A stretch of 64,000 bases of DNA, taken from positions 62,001-126,000 of the forward strand of contig DGVD01000002.1 in NCBI GenBank assembly GCA_002395835.1, written 5' to 3'. The DNA comes from Bacteroidales bacterium UBA4293. Lineage in GTDB: Bacteria > Bacteroidota > Bacteroidia > Bacteroidales > Bacteroidaceae. The notes under the pieces are model-generated. The model was not told the DNA's origin. It made no database searches and worked only from the letters and a program-made list of their open reading frames with translations. Within the stretch, counting starts at the first letter, position 1; every line of letters begins with the position of its first letter. Made by a program: the position numbers and the translations under genes. This document shows, piece after piece, positions 17,495 through 25,957 of this stretch.

Positions 17495-18052
17495 ATGAAA
17501 AAGAAATTTATTTGTACAGTCTGTGGATATATTCATGAAGGCACAGAACCTCCTCAGAAATGCCCTATGTGTGGGGTTCCTGCTTCTAAGTTCACTGAAC
17601 TGGTAGAAGATGGAGCCTTGAACATGGTAACGGAGCATACCCTGGGTATTGCAAAAGATTATGAGGTAGACGAGGAAATGATAAAAGACTTGAATGCACA
17701 TTGGACAGGTGAGTGTTCAGAAGTAGGTATGTATCTGGCTATGAGCCGTCAGGCAGACCGTGAGGGCTATCCAGAAATAGCTGAAGCTTTCAAGCGTTAT
17801 GCATGGGAAGAGGCAGAGCATGCTTCCAGGTTTGCTGAACTTCTGGGTGACGTGGTTTGGGATACGAAAACCAACCTGGAAAAGCGTATGAATGCTGAGG
17901 CTGGAGCATGTGAGGATAAGTTCCGTATAGCAAAGAAAGCGAAAGCCATGGGTTGGGATGCTATTCATGATACGGTGCATGAAATGGCTAAGGATGAGGC
18001 TCGTCATGGACGGGGGTTCGAAGGACTTTATAAGCGTTATTTCAAGAAATAG
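17495..18052 (+). CDS. Reverse rubrerythrin (N-terminal rubredoxin, C-terminal di-iron domain)
   Basis: In these 185 residues a rubredoxin-like iron site comes first, with Cys pairs ICTVCG and KCPMCG (residues 8/11 and 24/27). A four-helix di-iron ferritin-like domain follows (about 50-183), with Glu/His ligands in ECSEVGMYLAMSR, EEAEHASRF and AKDEARHGRGF. Domain order is the opposite of classical rubrerythrin. Such proteins reduce hydrogen peroxide, and sometimes oxygen, with electrons from NAD(P)H via a reductase, protecting anaerobes. The gene is monocistronic with its own promoter and terminator, which suits an inducible oxidative-stress gene. Confidence 0.92.
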   Translation: MKKKFICTVCGYIHEGTEPPQKCPMCGVPASKFTELVEDGALNMVTEHTLGIAKDYEVDEEMIKDLNAHWTGECSEVGMYLAMSRQADREGYPEIAEAFKRYAWEEAEHASRFAELLGDVVWDTKTNLEKRMNAEAGACEDKFRIAKKAKAMGWDAIHDTVHEMAKDEARHGRGFEGLYKRYFKK

Positions 18053-18060
18053 TCAAAGAG

Positions 18061-18096
18061 AAGGGAAACCTGATAAAATAGGTTTCCCTTTTTATT
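18061..18096 (+). terminator. Terminator of the reverse rubrerythrin gene
   Basis: An 11-bp perfect stem (AAGGGAAACCT with AGGTTTCCCTT), an 8-base loop and a T-rich tail start 8 bases after the stop codon. Confidence 0.9.
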
Positions 18097-18107
18097 TTTC
18101 CTTAAAA

Positions 18108-18139
18108 TTTGGCTATCCGGAAAACTTGCCTTATATTTG
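18108..18139 (+). promoter_or_regulatory. Promoter of tRNA-Glu
   Basis: TTTG (18108-18111), 20 bases, then TATATTTG (18132-18139), 14 bases upstream of the mature tRNA 5' end. Both elements match the Bacteroidetes consensus. Confidence 0.72.
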
Positions 18140-18153
18140 CACACACAAATTAG

Positions 18154-18228
18154 GGCGCTTTCATCTAGCGGTTAGGATACCGGCCTCTCACGCCGGGTAC
18201 ACGGGTTCGAGTCCCGTAGGCGCTACCA
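18154..18228 (+). tRNA. tRNA-Glu (anticodon CTC)
   Basis: A full cloverleaf can be folded. The acceptor arm GGCGCTT pairs with AGGCGCT, including two wobble pairs. The anticodon stem CCGGC/GCCGG encloses loop CTCTCAC, giving anticodon CTC. The T arm is ACGGG/CCCGT around TTCGAGT. CCA is encoded at 18226-18228. The anticodon reads GAG. Confidence 0.95.
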
Positions 18229-18231
18229 TAT

Positions 18232-18259
18232 AAAAGATGGCTTCAGGGCCATCTTTTTT
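18232..18259 (+). terminator. Terminator after tRNA-Glu
   Basis: A 10-bp stem (AAAAGATGGC with GCCATCTTTT) and a 6-base loop, followed by T residues, start 4 bases after the encoded CCA. Confidence 0.88.
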
Positions 18260-18325
18260 CGTGTGTATCCGTACTGCTTATTTGATAGAATGCGAAGAAG
18301 AATTTCTTCCCTCTTTTTCTGGATA

Positions 18326-18416
18326 GAAATTTCTCCTTAACTAGGGAAAATTTTTTCTCTAACTGGGGAAATATTTTTCTCCTTCGGGAGAATAAATTTT
18401 TGCTCTCTAACTGAGG
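18326..18416. repeat. Short tandem array of AT-rich palindromic cores (array A, period 22-24)
   Basis: Four copies of a degenerate core of the form GAAAATTTTTTCTC (at about 18326, 18346, 18367 and 18390) are separated by variable stretches such as CTTAACTAGG, TAACTGG and CTTCGG. The CTC of successive copies is 24, 22 and 24 bases apart. The core is close to self-complementary. Similar cores occur at 35711-35775 and 58772-58826. It occupies the otherwise non-coding stretch between tRNA-Glu and the STAS gene. Confidence 0.7.
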
Positions 18417-18446
18417 ATATTCAGAGAGGGTAGAAGCATGAAATAA

Positions 18447-18484
18447 AAAGAGAGCCATTTGTAAATATGCAAATGGCTCTCTTC
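18447..18484 (-). terminator. Terminator of the STAS/kinase operon
   Basis: A perfect stem (AAGAGAGCCATTTG with CAAATGGCTCTCTT) with a short loop is followed on the minus strand by TTTTTATTTC. It lies 18 bases beyond the stop of the STAS gene. Confidence 0.87.
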
Positions 18485-18501
18485 CTTTTATGATTACGTT
18501 T

Positions 18502-18780
18502 TCACTCAAAGTTGAAGATCTGGCTAAAGCCAGTCATGTCGAACACATGCTTAACCAATGGTTGAAGATTTTTGATAATCAACTTTCCATTTTTAGCTGT
18601 GACATCCTTGTGCATGGATAAGAAGACACGCAAACCGGAACTGCTGATGTAATTCATCTCAGTGCAATCCAGAATAACAAATTGCCCCTCTTGGATATCC
18701 AGGCTGTTTACGTTTTCCTGTAGATCATTCAAGTGCAGTGCATCCAGTGGTCCATCAATGTAAATAGTTATTGGCTCCAT
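18502..18780 (-). CDS. STAS-domain anti-sigma factor antagonist
   Basis: A 92-residue single STAS domain like SpoIIAA/RsbV. The motif MNYISSSGLRVFL contains Ser48, the expected phosphorylation site before Gly. In partner switching the unphosphorylated antagonist binds the anti-sigma kinase and frees its target. It lies 6 bases downstream of the kinase gene and opposite a SpoIIE-type phosphatase, so the three parts of a switch are together. Bacteroidales have no known SigB-type target, so the regulated partner is not evident. Confidence 0.9.
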   Translation of the reverse strand: MEPITIYIDGPLDALHLNDLQENVNSLDIQEGQFVILDCTEMNYISSSGLRVFLSMHKDVTAKNGKLIIKNLQPLVKHVFDMTGFSQIFNFE

Positions 18781-18786
18781 AATATA

Positions 18787-19203
18787 TTATTTTATTTTCT
18801 TAGTCATTTTCAGGATGTTATTATCACCTTTTCTCTCGTATTCCACCAAATCCATCAGCTGACGGATAAGGAAGATTCCCAGTCCTCCTATTTCTCTTTC
18901 AGTAGCAGGTAAGGTTACATCTGCTTCGGGTGCTTCCAGCGGATTAAATGCTATTCCCTTATCCTTCAAGGTAAAGCTGAGGCTCTTCTCATCTTCTTTC
19001 TTTACTTTCAGTTCTATGGTTCCCTGGGAATGGGGATAAGCATATAAAATGATGTTGGTCAACGCTTCTTCCAAGGCTAGGTTCATATTAAATACCACTT
19101 CTTTAGGGAGCTCCAGCTCTTTCTGAAGTTCTTCTGTTAAATCGAACATTTTCTGCAGTTCGGTCAACTGGTTGTTCAATATGATTATTTTCTCTTGAAA
19201 CAT
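18787..19203 (-). CDS. RsbW-like serine kinase / anti-sigma regulatory factor
   Basis: A 138-residue HATPase_c domain protein. The N box is NLALEEALTNIILYAYP (Glu45/46, Asn50), followed by DKGIAFNP (G1) and GGLGIFLIRQLMD (G2), the ATP-binding motifs of SpoIIAB/RsbW kinases that phosphorylate a STAS partner. I chose the ATG at 19203; an upstream GTG at 19224 would add seven residues but almost touches a likely -7 element (TATTTTTG on the minus strand, 19227-19234). It is upstream of and co-transcribed with the STAS gene. Confidence 0.9.
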   Translation of the reverse strand: MFQEKIIILNNQLTELQKMFDLTEELQKELELPKEVVFNMNLALEEALTNIILYAYPHSQGTIELKVKKEDEKSLSFTLKDKGIAFNPLEAPEADVTLPATEREIGGLGIFLIRQLMDLVEYERKGDNNILKMTKKIK

Positions 19204-19322
19204 GTGTTTTCTATAGATTAGCACTACAAAAATACAAAAAGGAAATACAATATCTAAGTTTTTGAGTCATTTTTTTTGCTAAGTCGCAAAATATGGCGAT
19301 TTTTGCATTATATTATGTCCAT

Positions 19323-21110
19323 ATGAGTAGATTCAAAACCCCTAATCGATCGTTTTCCACTCGTTTGAGTTTATGGTTTACAGGATGCTCCGCAGCTATT
19401 CTGCTAGCCTCTATGGGGATAAGCCTCTATTTCGTATATCATAAGATGAAAAAAGATGAGGTAGAGCTGGCTCAGCATTCGCTCCAAGTCTATGTGGATG
19501 AAATCTCTAATACGTTCAAGATTGCGGAAGTGGTAGCTCAGAATGCCTCTTCTTCCATGCATTTTTTCCTGGAATATCCAGATTCCATGCTCAACATGCT
19601 CCGTCCTGTCTTGGATAAGAACGAGGACATTTACGGGGTGGCATTTTCAGTGGATACTGCTTACTATGAGAATAAGGTGATAGCTCCTTATTTGCATCGC
19701 ACCAAGAAGGAGGGGGAATATGAGTTGACTAACATTTCGGAGTTTTGGTTGGAGGATTGGTTCCGAGAGGCTAAGCATTCAGGGAAAAGCTTTTGGACAA
19801 AGCCTTATGTGGGACGTATGGCTCAGAAACCCATGACGGATTATTGTATTCCGGTGTTTGATTCTTCGGGCAAGTTTGCGGGGGTGTTTGGTGTGGATGT
19901 GACGTTGGAATGGATTTCTCAACTGATTAGTCGTCAGAAGATTTCCGGAAATTCCTACATTCGTATAGTGGATTCTGATGGGAAAGAGGTCATTTCTCAT
20001 GGTTATCCCTTGAGCGATGAGGATTCTTATACGTTCACTGCTCCTATAGAAAACGTGGGTTGGGTCATGACCATTTGTTCTTCTGAAAAGGAAATCAGTA
20101 AGCCCATCCGTTTGCTGAGGGATTTGCTTCTTCTGTTGTTCATCTTTGGTCTTACTGCTTTACTTTTGGCTACACGAGTTATCGTAGGCAAATTGGCTAA
20201 GCCCGTCGTCCGTTTTGCTAATGCAGCAGATGAGATTTCGAATGGAAACTTCAACACGGAACTTCCAGAGGTGAAAACAGACGATGAACTGAAACTCTTG
20301 CGAGATTCCTTGGATAACATGCAGCATGAGCTGTCTTCTTTTATTACTGATTTGAAAGTTACCACGGAAAACCAGACCCGACTGGAAAATGAGCTGCACA
20401 TTGCTCGTACTATTCAAATGAACATGCTTCCTAAGGAGTTCCCGGATTACCTTTATGCTAAATTGAATCCTGCAAAAGAAGTAGGAGGTGATTTATATAA
20501 TTTCCTGATTAGAAGCGATAAACTGTTCTTCATTATAGGAGATGTGTCAGGAAAGGGTATTCCTGCCAGTTTAATTATGGCAGTTACCAGTAAACTGTTC
20601 AGAAATAGAGCTTACCATATTGACAGCCCTGGAAGGATAGCTATGTCACTGAATCATTCTTTGTCGGAAAATAATCCGCAGAACTTCTTTGTGACATTTT
20701 TCGTAGGGGTGCTGGATTTGAAATCTGGTTTGCTGACCTACTGCAATGCGGGGCATAATCCTCCTATCTTATTCCATGAATCAAGGATTGAGTTCATGGA
20801 TGTCAAGGTAAATCTGGCTGCTGGTATTATCAACAGTGCTGAGTATGAGGAATCTTCTATCCAATTGAACGGTGGTGATAAGATTCTGATGTTTACCGAT
20901 GGGGTAACCGAGGCAAAAAATAAATCAGGTGAATTCTATTCAGAAAGTAGACTGCTTGAACTAGCTCAGAATAATTCATTTTGCGATTCTAAAGGACTGG
21001 TAGAGAGGATAGTAGATGACGTCTCTGCATTCTCAGTGGGGATGGAGCAGAATGATGATCTGACGTTGTTCAGCTTTACATACAAGTCAAGGGACGATAA
21101 TAAATCTTAA
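19323..21110 (+). CDS. Membrane PP2C-type phosphatase with Cache sensor, HAMP and SpoIIE domain
   Basis: From the ATG at 19323 the protein has 595 residues. A first membrane helix (about 18-40) is followed by a periplasmic dCache-like sensor (about 50-255, with GVAFSVDTAYY and KPMTDYCIPVFDSSGKFAG). A second helix (about 265-283), a HAMP linker (to about 340), a coiled coil and a C-terminal SpoIIE/PP2C phosphatase come next. The phosphatase has metal-binding Asp in VGGDLYNFL, GDVSGKGIPASLIM and MFTDGVTEAKN, then NDDLTLF. It should dephosphorylate the divergently encoded STAS antagonist in response to an extracytoplasmic signal. An earlier ATG at 19293 is in frame, but that segment holds a promoter-like GATTTTTG. 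SulP follows after 14 bases. Confidence 0.9.
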   Translation: MSRFKTPNRSFSTRLSLWFTGCSAAILLASMGISLYFVYHKMKKDEVELAQHSLQVYVDEISNTFKIAEVVAQNASSSMHFFLEYPDSMLNMLRPVLDKNEDIYGVAFSVDTAYYENKVIAPYLHRTKKEGEYELTNISEFWLEDWFREAKHSGKSFWTKPYVGRMAQKPMTDYCIPVFDSSGKFAGVFGVDVTLEWISQLISRQKISGNSYIRIVDSDGKEVISHGYPLSDEDSYTFTAPIENVGWVMTICSSEKEISKPIRLLRDLLLLLFIFGLTALLLATRVIVGKLAKPVVRFANAADEISNGNFNTELPEVKTDDELKLLRDSLDNMQHELSSFITDLKVTTENQTRLENELHIARTIQMNMLPKEFPDYLYAKLNPAKEVGGDLYNFLIRSDKLFFIIGDVSGKGIPASLIMAVTSKLFRNRAYHIDSPGRIAMSLNHSLSENNPQNFFVTFFVGVLDLKSGLLTYCNAGHNPPILFHESRIEFMDVKVNLAAGIINSAEYEESSIQLNGGDKILMFTDGVTEAKNKSGEFYSESRLLELAQNNSFCDSKGLVERIVDDVSAFSVGMEQNDDLTLFSFTYKSRDDNKS

Positions 21111-21124
21111 ACTATTTACATAAT

Positions 21125-22825
21125 ATGGCATTCATTTCTACAAACAACATCAAGGGTGACATTTTTGGAGGCGTTACAGCTGGTATTGTAGCTTTGCCTC
21201 TTGCCCTCGCGTTTGGTATTCAAGCTTTTGGAGGTATCAATGATCCTGCAGCTAGTTCCATGGGAGCTCTGGCAGGTCTGGTTGGTGCCACCATGCTAGG
21301 TTTCTTTGCTTCCTTATTTGGAGGTACTCATTCCCAGATTAGCGGCCCTACAGGCCCTATGACTGTAATTTCTGCCAGTCTGATTAGTGGAGTTTGGGCT
21401 TCTTCTCAAGGAAGTTTTGCTGCAGTCTTAATCAGCATGTCATTGGCTGGTATTTTCTGTGGCCTTTTCCAGATTCTTTTCGGTGTAATAAAGTTAGGTA
21501 AATACGTACGTTATATTCCTTATCCAGTTCTCTCAGGCTTTATGAGTGGTATTGGTGTAATCATTATTCTCCAACAGATATACCCTTTGATAGGTCTAAA
21601 ATCTCCAGTTCTGGTGGTAGATATGATAACTAAATATCCAGAGATGGCATCAGAAGGGTTGGTTTGGCAAGCATTGGTTCTGGGTATTTGTTCTATTCTG
21701 ATTATCGAACTGTTCCCTAAGATTACCAAAAAAATACCTGCCACTTTGGTAGCTTTGATAGTTATGACAGTAGTTTCACTGTTCATGAACATTGACACCA
21801 AGCTGACTATCGGTGAAATTCCAGCAGGTCTTCCAATGCCGTTTTTTGCTAAAGAAGGAATTAGTTTAGCTGGTATTAATTGGGTACCCCTAATTGAAGC
21901 TGCAATTGTCCCTGGTTTAACCTTGGCAGGTTTAGGTGCTATTGACACTTTGTTGACCTCTGTGGTTGCAGACAATATAACGAAAACGAAGCACAACAGT
22001 AATCAGGAGTTGATAGGACAAGGTATAGGTAATGCCATTGCTGGTCTTTTCTGTGGAATTGCTGGAGCAGGTGCCACTATGCGTACCGTGGTGAATGTGA
22101 AATCTGGTGGTCGTACTCAGATAAGTGGAATGGTTCATGCTCTTTTCTTACTTGCTATTTTGCTGGGGTTAGGTTCATTAGTAAAATATGTGCCTTTAGC
22201 AGTTTTGGCAGGTATTCTGATAACAGTAGGATGGGGCATCATCGATTTTAAAGGTTTCCGTGATCTTTACAAAATACCAAGATCCGATGCATTTGTACTT
22301 ATCGTAGTCTTCATTATCACGGTATTTGTAGACTTGTTGACAGCTGTAGGACTCGGTATGGTTATTGCATGTGTCTTCTTTATGAAGCGTGCTGGAGATT
22401 TGATAGAGAGCTCATATACTGCCTCTGCAATGGATTCTACCGACGTGAATAATCCATGGAACGATGAAGGTGGAATTCCTGAGGACATAAAGAAAAAGAT
22501 TTATATCTGTCATGTAGATGGACCAATCTTCTTCGGTTCTGTAACAGGTTTCAACTTGTTGATGGAAAGTGTTCCTAAGCACAGAAAATTGGTTATCATC
22601 CGTATGCGTCGGGTTAGTTATATGGATCAATCTGGTGTATATGCCATGGAAACTGCAATCCAGGATTTGCAAGCAAAAGGGGTGAATGTACTTATGACTA
22701 TCATTAAGCCTCAACCTAAACGTTTATTGACCAAGATGAATGTAATACCAAATTTGGTTCCAGAAGATCATATATTTGAGACTTTTGAAGATTGTACAGA
22801 GTATTTGAAAAAATTAGAGTTGTGA
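21125..22825 (+). CDS. SulP-family anion transporter with STAS domain
   Basis: A 566-residue inner-membrane protein with about 12-14 helices in the first 430 residues, including the SulP features GGVTAGIVALPLALAFG, FGGTHSQISGPTGPM and GIAGAGATMRTVVNVKSGG. A cytoplasmic STAS domain follows (about 450-560, YICHVDGPIFFGSVTGF and MDQSGVYAMETAI). SulP proteins move sulfate, bicarbonate or dicarboxylates with H+ or Na+; the substrate cannot be read from the sequence. It begins 14 bases after the phosphatase gene, so it is probably in the same transcript, which invites a link between its STAS domain and the switch. Confidence 0.92.
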   Translation: MAFISTNNIKGDIFGGVTAGIVALPLALAFGIQAFGGINDPAASSMGALAGLVGATMLGFFASLFGGTHSQISGPTGPMTVISASLISGVWASSQGSFAAVLISMSLAGIFCGLFQILFGVIKLGKYVRYIPYPVLSGFMSGIGVIIILQQIYPLIGLKSPVLVVDMITKYPEMASEGLVWQALVLGICSILIIELFPKITKKIPATLVALIVMTVVSLFMNIDTKLTIGEIPAGLPMPFFAKEGISLAGINWVPLIEAAIVPGLTLAGLGAIDTLLTSVVADNITKTKHNSNQELIGQGIGNAIAGLFCGIAGAGATMRTVVNVKSGGRTQISGMVHALFLLAILLGLGSLVKYVPLAVLAGILITVGWGIIDFKGFRDLYKIPRSDAFVLIVVFIITVFVDLLTAVGLGMVIACVFFMKRAGDLIESSYTASAMDSTDVNNPWNDEGGIPEDIKKKIYICHVDGPIFFGSVTGFNLLMESVPKHRKLVIIRMRRVSYMDQSGVYAMETAIQDLQAKGVNVLMTIIKPQPKRLLTKMNVIPNLVPEDHIFETFEDCTEYLKKLEL

Positions 22826-22835
22826 TGACAATGAT

Positions 22836-22874
22836 AAAAGAAAGGGGCCACGAAAATCGAGGCCCCTTTCTTTT
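22836..22874. terminator. Bidirectional terminator between the SulP gene and the acyl-CoA ligase gene
   Basis: A perfect 14-bp stem (AAAAGAAAGGGGCC with GGCCCCTTTCTTTT) lies between convergent genes and has A and T tracts built in. Confidence 0.92.
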
Positions 22875-22889
22875 ATTGATAGAACAGAA

Positions 22890-24542
22890 TTAACTATATA
22901 AAAATCTCTTGATACTCTTTTTAGGAGTCTTTTCAAACTCTTCTTTCTGAATTTCAATACCTGACAGTTGCTCATAATTTGCTACAAGAGTATTCAATAA
23001 CTTTCGGTTATTTTCCATTATTTCTTGCAACTTTTCGTCCGTCAGATTTTCTTTATTGACTAAATCTTGATCTGGATAGACAAGACCAAAGAACTTTTCA
23101 CCTCGTTGAACTACTAAACATTCAGCAACATAAGGAAGAGTATTCAATTTATCTTCTATTTCTTCTGGATAAACATTTTGTCCAGATGCACTAAGCAGCA
23201 TGTTTTTGCATCTACCTTTTATGGTAAGATTACCTTTAGCATCAATAGTACCCAGGTCTCCTGTATGATACCATCCATCACGCATAACTTGGGCTGTAGC
23301 TTCGGGATTCTTATAATAACCTAACATCACATTAGGTCCCTTAGCTAAAATTTCTCCTACAAAACGTTCTGGGTCTTTGCTATCAATCTTCAGTTCCATA
23401 TTCAAAGCTGCTTTACCACAGCTATATGGCTTGAATCTTGACCAGTCTTCATAGGCTAGGATAGGAGCAGTTTCTGTAGTTCCATATCCTACGGTATAAG
23501 GGAAATGGACATCGTGTAAAAACTTCTCAATCTCTTGATTGAAAGCAGCTCCTCCAATAATAACTTCACGGAAATTATTACCAAAAGCATCTTTTATTTG
23601 CTGACAAATCTGAGCTTTGATTCTACCACCCAGATATGGTGCTTTCATTAATAATTTTACAGTATTATTGATTTTAGGGAATACAGCTTTTCTCATCACC
23701 TTTTCAATGATCAGAGGAACTGATATTACTATAACTGGTTTTATTTCTTGGAATGCTTTGAAAATGATTTTCGGACTTGGAATACGTGTTAGGAAGAAAA
23801 TATGCGCTCCTTCAGTCATTTCATAAACAAACTCGAAAGCCATACCATACATATGTGCCATAGGTAGGATGGAAATCACTCTTTCACCACGTATATTAGG
23901 AATTGCTTTCCGTGCAAAAATAATATTGGAAACGATAGCACGATAAGGTATCATGACTCCTTTCGGATTTCCAGTGCTTCCTGAAGTGTAGTTAATCATA
24001 GCTAAGGCATCTGGACCATCTTCAGGTACGTAATGCACATGCTCAGGACGGAAATACTTAGGGAACTTGGAACCGAACATAAAGTTCAAGTTTTCTCGTG
24101 CATTATAAAGTTTTTCTTTTCTGCAAATGAAAAGTTGATAATCTTGAATATTGATTATGCCTTCCAAGTGTGGCATAGCATCAGGATCTAACAATGGGAA
24201 GACTTGATCACCGGCAAAAAGTAATTTTGCATCGGAATGATTGACCAAAGAATGAACGTTTTCCGGTTTAAATTCATGAAGGATTGGAACTGCTATTGCT
24301 CCATATGTTAAGATTGCGAAGAAGGCTGCACCCCAGTTTGCACAGTTACGGCCAAATAACGCAATTTTATCTCCTTTTACCACACCACTATTCTCAAAGA
24401 GAATATGCAGTTTTTCTATTTTTCTTGCCAAATCTTTATATTGTAGAGTGGCTCCCTCATAATCAGTAAACGCATCTAAATCCCAATTCTTTTTGATGCT
24501 TTCTTCAATGAGGGGTATAAAGCTAGGTAGTTGTTCAGTCAT
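22890..24542 (-). CDS. AMP-dependent long-chain fatty acid-CoA ligase
   Basis: This adenylate-forming enzyme has about 550 residues: the P-loop-like INYTSGSTGNPKGVM, GYGTTETAPI, YHTGDLG and a C-terminal GRCKNMLLSASGQNVYPEEIE hinge region. Such enzymes activate fatty acids as acyl-AMP and then acyl-CoA (or acyl-ACP). I start it at the ATG at 24542 (MTEQLPSF). A longer frame exists, but its 18 extra codons contain a perfect promoter (TTTG, 20 bases, TACTTTTG). The chain ends ...KKSIKRFLYS. It is monocistronic, so the substrate remains a family-level guess. Confidence 0.9.
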   Translation of the reverse strand: MTEQLPSFIPLIEESIKKNWDLDAFTDYEGATLQYKDLARKIEKLHILFENSGVVKGDKIALFGRNCANWGAAFFAILTYGAIAVPILHEFKPENVHSLVNHSDAKLLFAGDQVFPLLDPDAMPHLEGIINIQDYQLFICRKEKLYNARENLNFMFGSKFPKYFRPEHVHYVPEDGPDALAMINYTSGSTGNPKGVMIPYRAIVSNIIFARKAIPNIRGERVISILPMAHMYGMAFEFVYEMTEGAHIFFLTRIPSPKIIFKAFQEIKPVIVISVPLIIEKVMRKAVFPKINNTVKLLMKAPYLGGRIKAQICQQIKDAFGNNFREVIIGGAAFNQEIEKFLHDVHFPYTVGYGTTETAPILAYEDWSRFKPYSCGKAALNMELKIDSKDPERFVGEILAKGPNVMLGYYKNPEATAQVMRDGWYHTGDLGTIDAKGNLTIKGRCKNMLLSASGQNVYPEEIEDKLNTLPYVAECLVVQRGEKFFGLVYPDQDLVNKENLTDEKLQEIMENNRKLLNTLVANYEQLSGIEIQKEEFEKTPKKSIKRFLYS

Positions 24543-24565
24543 TGCACACTTTTTGAAATTCTGAG

Positions 24566-24597
24566 CAAAAGTATAAAAAAAGGAAATATCAAACAAA
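24566..24597 (-). promoter_or_regulatory. Promoter of the acyl-CoA ligase gene
   Basis: On the minus strand TTTG (24594-24597), 20 bases, then TACTTTTG (24566-24573). Both fit the Bacteroidetes consensus and decide the start codon at 24542, 23 bases downstream. Confidence 0.7.
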
Positions 24598-24631
24598 CAA
24601 AAAGAACTAAATATTCGTTTTACTTGCTTAT

Positions 24632-25309
24632 TTAGCCTTTAGAATAGTCTCTTTCTCCAAAAATCTTGCTTCCTACTCGTATTAAAGTGCTTCCTTCTTC
24701 TAATGCAATAGGGTAATCATGACTCATACCCATAGAAAGCTCCGTGAATGAAGTTAGATTCGTGCATGATGCTTTCATTTCAACAAAGAACTCATGGACA
24801 GTACGGAATTCCCTTCTCACTTGTTCCATGTTATCAGTGTTGGTTGCCATACACATTAGACCAGAAATTTGCACATTTGGATATTCTGACCAGTCTTGAG
24901 TGGTTAAGAGATTCCTACATTCCTCAATAGTAAAACCGAATTTTGTTTCTTCTTCAGCTATGTGTAATTGAATTAAGATAGGAATTATTCTTCCCACTTT
25001 TTTAGCCTGTTTGTCTATTTCCTGCAGAAGTTTTATTGAATCTACTGAATGAATTAATTTAATATAAGGAGCAATGTATTTGACTTTATTGGTTTGCAAA
25101 TGCCCAATGAAATGCCATTCAATGTCTTTTGGCAAAAGTTCTACTTTTTGCTGAAGTTCCTGTACATGGCTTTCACCAAAGATTCTTTGTCCAGCTTCAT
25201 ATGCTTCTTCTATCGCTTCTGCTGGGTGAAATTTGGATATAGCTACTAAACGGACTCCCTGAGGAAGTCCGTTATTTATTCTTTTAATTTCTTCTTGAAT
25301 TTGTGACAT
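24632..25309 (-). CDS. YggS-family PLP homeostasis protein
   Basis: A 225-residue single-domain protein with the fold of alanine racemase, N-terminal domain only. The PLP lysine is in RLVAISKFHPAEAI, followed by FGESHVQELQQK, WHFIGHLQTNKVKYI, SVDS, GFTIEE and the phosphate-binding SMGMSHDYPIALEEGSTLIRVG. These proteins bind PLP and keep its level balanced without a known catalytic reaction. I use the ATG at 25309 (MSQIQEE), 4 bases after the preceding stop; an in-frame ATG at 25354 would overlap that gene. It is co-transcribed with the DUF4494 gene. Confidence 0.93.
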   Translation of the reverse strand: MSQIQEEIKRINNGLPQGVRLVAISKFHPAEAIEEAYEAGQRIFGESHVQELQQKVELLPKDIEWHFIGHLQTNKVKYIAPYIKLIHSVDSIKLLQEIDKQAKKVGRIIPILIQLHIAEEETKFGFTIEECRNLLTTQDWSEYPNVQISGLMCMATNTDNMEQVRREFRTVHEFFVEMKASCTNLTSFTELSMGMSHDYPIALEEGSTLIRVGSKIFGERDYSKG

Positions 25310-25313
25310 CTTA

Positions 25314-25790
25314 TTATTTTTGTTCTCCAGCAGCTTGGAATTCAGGCTTTTCATTTTTTACCTTGTATGGATAAACGTCCATAATAGCAGTTTCAGCCAT
25401 GCTAGCTATATAGTAATCCATCATTGTATTTTTCAAACCATCTTCAAGTTTCTTAACTGCATCTTTAAGATTTGCTGCTTGAACAAGGAAATTATTTGCG
25501 GTCTTTTTTTCTTTCCCAGATTTTTCGTCTAATATAACAAAATAGACTTTACTCTTAAACCATCGGTCAGCTGTTTCTTCATCACAGAAAAAGAGTTCAT
25601 TGTATTTCGCTCTTTTGATATCACTTACTTCAAAACTCCCGGTAATAAATGGGGTCATTTCTTCTATGATGCGTGCCTCTGCTTCAGTAAAACTTAGCGC
25701 ATCTACCAAGTATAATTCTGGTACTTTTTTCACTGCAGCTGTATTTTCTACAGGCTTTTCGTATATAACTTTACATTCGAACCAATTCAT
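25314..25790 (-). CDS. DUF4494 protein, function unknown
   Basis: A 158-residue soluble protein starting MNWFECKVIYEKP, with a compact alpha/beta core to about residue 145 and a charged tail. I recognise it as DUF4494, a small family common in Bacteroidetes. Typical stretches are LYLVDALSFTEAEARI and RAKYNELFFC. No catalytic motif is evident. It is first in a two-gene unit with the YggS-type gene; the close spacing (4 bases) suggests a functional tie to PLP or amino acid metabolism, but that is only inference. Confidence 0.7.
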   Translation of the reverse strand: MNWFECKVIYEKPVENTAAVKKVPELYLVDALSFTEAEARIIEEMTPFITGSFEVSDIKRAKYNELFFCDEETADRWFKSKVYFVILDEKSGKEKKTANNFLVQAANLKDAVKKLEDGLKNTMMDYYIASMAETAIMDVYPYKVKNEKPEFQAAGEQK

Positions 25791-25821
25791 CTTTTTTATA
25801 CTTATTTTTTTATTTGTCCTG

Positions 25822-25829
25822 CAAACTTA
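25822..25829 (-). promoter_or_regulatory. Promoter -7 element for the DUF4494-yggS unit
   Basis: The minus strand reads TAAGTTTG, matching TAnnTTTG, 31 bases before the start codon. No clear -33 element. Confidence 0.5.
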
Positions 25830-25889
25830 CTAAATTAATCCGATATAGAATACATGTTATTTTGTTTAATTTAATTTGTACCTTTCAAA

Positions 25890-25921
25890 TTTGTGTAGTT
25901 TGTGTTAAACCCTTAAATTTG
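25890..25921 (+). promoter_or_regulatory. Promoter of the aminotransferase gene
   Basis: TTTG (25890-25893), 20 bases, then TAAATTTG (25914-25921); the start codon follows 36 bases later. Confidence 0.72.
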
Positions 25922-25957
25922 CACCTTAAATAAAATTAGGAACAAATACAATTATAT

